The translations under genes and the position numbers were made by a program. This document shows, piece by piece, positions 60,398-64,000 of a stretch of DNA of 64,000 bases (within the stretch, counting starts at the first letter, position 1; every line of letters begins with the position of its first letter). Origin of the DNA: Atriophallophorus winterbourni (taxonomy: Eukaryota; Platyhelminthes; Trematoda; Plagiorchiida; Microphallidae); assembly GCA_013407085.1 (NCBI GenBank), contig JACCGJ010001714.1, positions 39,014 through 103,013 of the forward strand, in the 5' to 3' direction. Under the pieces are notes generated by a model. That model saw only the letters and a program-made list of their open reading frames with translations, was not told the DNA's origin and made no database searches.

Positions 60398-61062
60398 AAG
60401 GCGTTCTTCTCGTCGTCGGAATTGGTGTTTGTCGGAGCGTAAGTTGCTACAATAAACAAGCATCTCTGATTAGAAGATTTTGAGTTTGGTCTGATATTAG
60501 TGGCTAGTCTAACTGCGCACATCCTGCTATTGCAAGGAATCCAATCGATTAGACAGGATTCGTCACGTGAATTCAGCACTATACCAACACCCGCCTGTCC
60601 TGAGATGTCAGCTACAGAATCACCAGAGCAGCGCAAAAATTAGCCAGTTGAAAGGTTTGGGGCAGTAAGTTCAGTAATTATGGACGGATCATATATGCGC
60701 GTTTCCGATAAACAGCAAGCATCAATAGATAGACTATCTAAGGTAAGACCCAGTGCAGCTTGCTGGCCTATTTGTCTGAGCGTTCTGACATTCATGGCAC
60801 CGATGTGAGCTGAAGCCCGTGGTTTCAGAAAGTGGTCTGTAAATTCGCGAACAGAAAATGTTCCAACATGTTCAGCGTGGTCTTTTCTAAAGCTGGGATT
60901 GACAGACGGAGAGTTGGTAAGAGTAAGTGGGGGAGGGTAAGGGTCAGAAACAGTAGCTTGTTTTCGCTTACCTGACCTGCTGTATGCAGCAGGTAAGGCG
61001 ACCCTGTTTATCGTGCGCGACGGCCGATGCACTATGGAGTTGGGTTTGGTAGTAATAGTCAT
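60398..61062 (-). pseudogene. LINE H2 ORF start and endonuclease, first part
   Basis: The frame 60640-61062 starts MTITTKPNSIVHRPSR, has a serine/proline-rich leader (TLTNSPSVNPSFRKDH) and the endonuclease start IGAMNVRTLRQIGQQAALGL, then CCLSETRIYDPSIITEL with the catalytic glutamate. A frame break leads to 60398-60636: GQAGVGIVLNSRDESCLIDW, ATYAPTNTNSDDEKNA. The insertion begins right after. Confidence 0.85.
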
Positions 61063-61440
61063 GGTTGTATGCGGGCTGGGATACTGCCAGGTCGCCCATG
61101 CCTAGACAGGAGAACAATTAGGGTTCTCGACCAAAGCCTTTGGCTAAGAAGCCTGACCCACAAGGCAGCGGGTTAGGTTGAGACCGTGTTCGTCTGACCT
61201 CTATCCATTGACCTTCCTGGTATGAGTGACTCTGAAGGTGCTCGGAGAGCACCACCCAGCATAGCTAAATGGGTCATAGAGGTGCACAAACCATCGGACC
61301 ACGTTGAGGTCCAGTCTCAGCGTGACCATATGACCAAGAAGGATGAGGCGTCAGGAGCAATTCGAGCATTTCCCTTCAAAATTCTAGGGGGTAAAGTTTC
61401 AGTAAGCTCCGTCCATCCTCATACGCGAGGCGGCGCATAA
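61063..61440 (-). repeat. LINE H2 leader
   Basis: Matches the LINE H1 leader (49340-49601) in inverted orientation: shared GGTTCTCGACCAAAGCC and CTCTATCCATTGACCTTCC and the GGGTCAT-GAGGT block. No TATA box was noticed. Confidence 0.75.
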
Positions 61441-61497
61441 CATGCACCATCGTAGCGTCCAATCTTTGTACCCTCACCAAGGAATCACATTCGCCTT

Positions 61498-61670
61498 TAG
61501 TTCAAGTTCAAGTTGCACAGGGCCGAAGGTGGTTAAAAGCCAATCACGCGCCCAGATTTCCTTCGACGGTATGTGGTTGAGCACCCGGCACTTCGATATT
61601 GAGTATACAGTTCGTACGTTTCACACCAAGGATCACTTGTGCCTGGCTTCGTGTTTCTGCGCGCTGGGAT
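61498..61670 (-). mobile_element. LINE I-family 3' end fragment
   Basis: Starts with tandem GTTCAA units and continues GTTGCACAGGGCCGAAGG, AAGCCAATCACGCGCCCAGA, similar to the 56.1 kb end of LINE I. It is a strongly 5'-truncated insertion of the family. Confidence 0.65.
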
Positions 61671-61735
61671 GGATGGTATGAAAGCCCAAGCCTGGTCCAG
61701 GCCAAGTGCCGCCACAGTCAGAGACGGCACGGGGG
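61671..61735 (+). repeat. Short SINE-like repeat core, right copy
   Basis: GGTATGAAAGCCCAAGCCTG, GTCCAGGCCAAGTGCC and ACAGTCAGAGACGGCACGGG, then directly a GA repeat. Confidence 0.85.
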
Positions 61736-61737
61736 CG

Positions 61738-61786
<49 letters not shown>

Positions 61787-61830
61787 CGAGAGAGGAGAGC
61801 GAAGAGAGAGATTATATATATATATATACA
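61736..61830. repeat. (GA)n and (TA)n microsatellites
   Basis: About 75 bases of GA-rich repeat followed by a short TA run, next to the 3' end of LINE J. Confidence 0.95.
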
Positions 61831-64000
61831 CAATCATTTAAAAATGAAAAAGTGCCACCCGGCAATGCACGAGAAAAAGAAAGAAAGAAAAAAAGGTACA
61901 ATATGAGGGGGAATTTTTTGTCCATTGTTCCACATGTCGATTTTTTTCGCAAATTTGAGGGGGGAACACAAAATAGAATGCACTCTCTCCACTGTTGCCG
62001 GTTCTCAGCCATCGTCGACAGCGTGTCAAGCCACAGACACTCACTATCCCTTGGACCCCACCCCGGAAGCCGCGTTCGTCCGACCCGAGCTAAACCCGAC
62101 GTCAAGCGTTTTAAGGCCTTCTTCCAGGTCAGCGGTTGTCCACCTGAACACCGCCGCCAGCCTGGGCCAACCGACACACGCAGCGCGCGGAAGGGTAGGC
62201 GCTCAGGCTTTATTCTCAAGACATGCCCTAGCCAGCGGAGACGGGAACGGTCGATCAGGTCTCGTAGCATCAGGCTGTCCCCACCTAGAACACGGTGCCT
62301 CACTTCAACGTTGCTAGTGCGGTGTTGCCACCACACGCGTGCAAGCCTCCGTAAACATCGATGTTCAAACACCTCCAAGCGCCGGAGCTCCTCTGCGCGA
62401 ACTGCCCAGCTCTCGCACCCGTAAAGCAAGACCGACCTGACTGAGGCCAGGTAAACTCTCCCCTTGAGTCTCAAACTCACGTCAGACCGCTTCCAGAGAT
62501 GACCTAGACTAGGGAACGCGAAGCGAGCTCTCGCAATGCGAGAGCCGATCTCACTTTCCAGCCCTCCTCCCGCCGTGATGCAGCTACCAAGATAGGTGAA
62601 CTGTTCCACACAGTCCAGACTGAGGTCATCGACCGTCAGAGTGGGCTGCAAACCCTCCCAATCTTGAAGAAGAACCTTACACTTAGTTGGAGCTAAGTGC
62701 AATCCGTACCTAGACGCCTCCAATGCTAGCTGGTTCAGGGCATTCTGTAGGAACACCGGATCATCACCAAGCAAAGCAATGTCATCGGCATAATCAAGGT
62801 CAGTGACACGGTTACATGGAAGTAGCTCGATCCCACCCTCAGTGAAGCTACGGAGAGCATTCTGGAGGACATCCTCGATCGCAAAGTTGAACAAGAATGG
62901 GGACAGCGGACAGCCCTGGCGCACGCCACTGGTTGTGGGGAACGCCGGCGATAGGCTGCCGTAGACCCCGACCCTCCCTGAAGAATGAGAATAGAGCTCC
63001 TTCAAGATGGCGACATACTTAGGAGGGATGCCACTCCTAAGCAAGCAGTTCCAAAGAGTAGTTCTGTCCACCGAGTCGAACGCGGCCGGGATGTCCAGAA
63101 AAGCTACGATGGTTGGTCGCCGGTACAGGTGTCTGTGCTCTAATAACTGTCGCAGGACAAAAAGCTGATCCACGCATCCTCGCCCCGGGCGGAATCCAGC
63201 CTGTTCATCACGGCAACGTAACTCCCGAATGGGCGATAGCCGACGAAGGAGGATGGAAACCAGGAGTTTAGACGCGACAGGAGTCAGGGATATCCCACGA
63301 TGATTGGAACACAGATTCCGTGCGCCCTTCTTAAAGATTGGGATAACCGTCGATTCACCCCATGACGCCGGGACCCGCGCCTCAGCCCATACTTTGGTAA
63401 ACAAATCACGTAACTCCGCTGCCACAAGATCACCTCCCTCCTTAAACAAAATCGGGTGGAGGTCGTCAGGACCAGGGGACTTGTGGCGCTTCAGTGCTCG
63501 AATTACCTCTCTCACCTCCTGGAGATCAGGAGCGGCTAAGGAAACGGGCCAAGGCGTGCAAATCGGTGTCTCAGGCGGCGAGGTCGGAGGAGGTGGCTGG
63601 CTGAACTGAGCACTAAAGTGCTCAGCCCATCGTTCCAAGCGTCTACTAAGATTGGTGATCGGCGAGCCGTCAGTTTCGCAAATAGTCTCGCTCACTGTAT
63701 TCAGTTTCGAACCAGTAGCTCTAATTAACTGAAACAATTTGCGAGTATTGCCCGATGCGGCTGCAACCGCCATCTCACAAGCACGTTGCGTCCACCAGAA
63801 CTCGCGGTCATTCCTTAAGCTGGCCTTTAAGCGGGTATTGAATTCTCTCCGAGCACGGTTGTGTTCAGTGCCGGGGGGTAAAGTTCGACGGTGATCGATT
63901 AAAGCAAGTGACTGGGCCGAGATCCAAGAGCGTGGCAAAGCGCGGGTGGGTTGACAGCTTTCAGAAGTAGCGCAGGACAGTGTCCGAACGAAGTTCCAGT
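61812..64000 (-). mobile_element. LINE J, RTE-type, frame intact, continues past the right edge
   Basis: The coding part is open from the right edge of the window to a stop at 61812, next to the microsatellites. It is related to LINE H (same motif set), but clearly a separate and more GC-rich family. The endonuclease lies outside the window. Confidence 0.9.
61812..64000 (-). CDS. LINE J ORF: linker, reverse transcriptase and C-terminal domain (partial)
   Basis: At least 729 codons without a stop, open at the window edge (the first codons read WNFVRTLSCATSES), so no start is visible. Landmarks numbered from LPRSWIS at 63938: linker REFWWTQRACEMAVAAASGN; FKEGGDLVAAELRDL; GESTVIPIFKKGARN; DEQAGFRPGRGCVDQLFVLR; motif A IVAFLDIPAAFDSVDR (about 275-290); SGVRQGCPLSPFLFNFAI (about 340); LDYADDIALLG (about 383). 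C-terminal: SVRSVLLYGCESWAVRAEEL, RSRLRWLGHVLRIKPERLPF. The last 40 residues after CILFCVPPS look like read-through into non-coding sequence, so the natural stop may be later than usual or altered. Its GC content is higher than that of its neighbours. It is the best-preserved RTE polymerase in the window. Confidence 0.92.
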   Translation of the reverse strand, partial: WNFVRTLSCATSESCQPTRALPRSWISAQSLALIDHRRTLPPGTEHNRARREFNTRLKASLRNDREFWWTQRACEMAVAAASGNTRKLFQLIRATGSKLNTVSETICETDGSPITNLSRRLERWAEHFSAQFSQPPPPTSPPETPICTPWPVSLAAPDLQEVREVIRALKRHKSPGPDDLHPILFKEGGDLVAAELRDLFTKVWAEARVPASWGESTVIPIFKKGARNLCSNHRGISLTPVASKLLVSILLRRLSPIRELRCRDEQAGFRPGRGCVDQLFVLRQLLEHRHLYRRPTIVAFLDIPAAFDSVDRTTLWNCLLRSGIPPKYVAILKELYSHSSGRVGVYGSLSPAFPTTSGVRQGCPLSPFLFNFAIEDVLQNALRSFTEGGIELLPCNRVTDLDYADDIALLGDDPVFLQNALNQLALEASRYGLHLAPTKCKVLLQDWEGLQPTLTVDDLSLDCVEQFTYLGSCITAGGGLESEIGSRIARARFAFPSLGHLWKRSDVSLRLKGRVYLASVRSVLLYGCESWAVRAEELRRLEVFEHRCLRRLARVWWQHRTSNVEVRHRVLGGDSLMLRDLIDRSRLRWLGHVLRIKPERLPFRALRVSVGPGWRRCSGGQPLTWKKALKRLTSGLARVGRTRLPGWGPRDSECLWLDTLSTMAENRQQWRECILFCVPPSNLRKKSTCGTMDKKFPLILYLFFFLSFSRALPGGTFSFLNDCVYIYI

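Larger units (their letters stand above)
53296..61440 (-). mobile_element. LINE H2, RTE-type, near full length, with LINE I and an LTR-like insertion
   Basis: From right to left: leader (to about 61440), ORF start and endonuclease (61062-60398), an LTR-like insertion (60015-60393), a short endonuclease stretch (60014-59964), LINE I (56101-59963), the rest of the endonuclease (56100-55800), linker, complete reverse transcriptase, C-terminal end (to about 53650) and a 3' untranslated region ending in GATGATGATGAT (53296-53310). It is the best template for the family in the window, although several frames are broken. Confidence 0.85.

Noticed and set aside
61736..61830. GA and TA repeats as a regulatory or replication element
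   Set aside because: Simple microsatellites occur at many element edges here, and nothing else supports a function.
61852..62424. Plus-strand open frame of 190 codons opposite LINE J
   Set aside because: It is the antisense shadow of the GC-rich LINE J coding region, with no motif of its own.

Overview
The window reads as animal nuclear DNA, most probably from a flatworm and within those a digenean trematode. It contains one ordinary host gene, a two-exon DHHC palmitoyltransferase on the minus strand (46042 down to 40693). Almost everything else is nested, decayed transposable elements: CR1-type and RTE-type LINEs, CsRn1/Kabuki-like and Mag-like Gypsy elements, a BEL/Pao remnant, a Penelope-like element, a hAT transposon and a short SINE-like family. 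That mixture suggests a trematode, but the species cannot be read from this sequence. No bacterial gene, tRNA, rRNA or CRISPR array is present. A 1000-base run of N (9001-10000) is an assembly gap.

Layout, 1-12 kb: two CR1 open reading frame 1 copies with PHD-like zinc fingers (minus strand). They are followed by a CsRn1-like Gypsy element (plus strand, about 1977-8550) split inside pol by a Mag-like Gypsy element (3604-7102, minus) with 308-bp LTRs and a GAAAT target duplication. After the gap comes a deleted BEL/Pao element (10502-11950, minus).

12-21 kb: CR1 LINE A (plus) split inside its endonuclease by a 3.2-kb CsRn1-like element (13445-16678, minus; 181-bp LTRs, CGCC duplication). LINE B (18769-21089, plus) follows, with a 726-codon uninterrupted reverse transcriptase frame.

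21-38.7 kb: LINE C, then LINE E1. A Penelope-like element (24102-27917, plus; reverse transcriptase, GIY-YIG endonuclease and a hammerhead-like motif) is split by LINE F. LINE E2 follows. An old plus-strand LINE, E3 (30791-36498), received three independent insertions: a hAT transposon, LINE D and a 358-bp RTE-derived mini-element. Fragments of families C and B close the block.

38.7-47.7 kb: the host gene region. A palindromic pair of short LTRs lies downstream of the gene. The 4.4-kb intron holds an RTE LINE (G) carrying a solo LTR of the same family, a large inverted repeat and AT microsatellites. Upstream of the gene is a truncated second copy of the CsRn1-like element.

47.7-64 kb: SINE-like repeats, RTE LINEs H1 (plus) and H2 (minus), CR1 LINE I inserted in H2, an LTR-like insertion, and RTE LINE J running off the right edge with an uninterrupted frame.

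The elements do not form a pathway with the host gene; their value is as a record of successive insertions. Element names A-M, K1 and K2 are local labels. Family assignments rest on protein motifs seen by eye. Boundaries without a target-site duplication are good to a few tens of bases.
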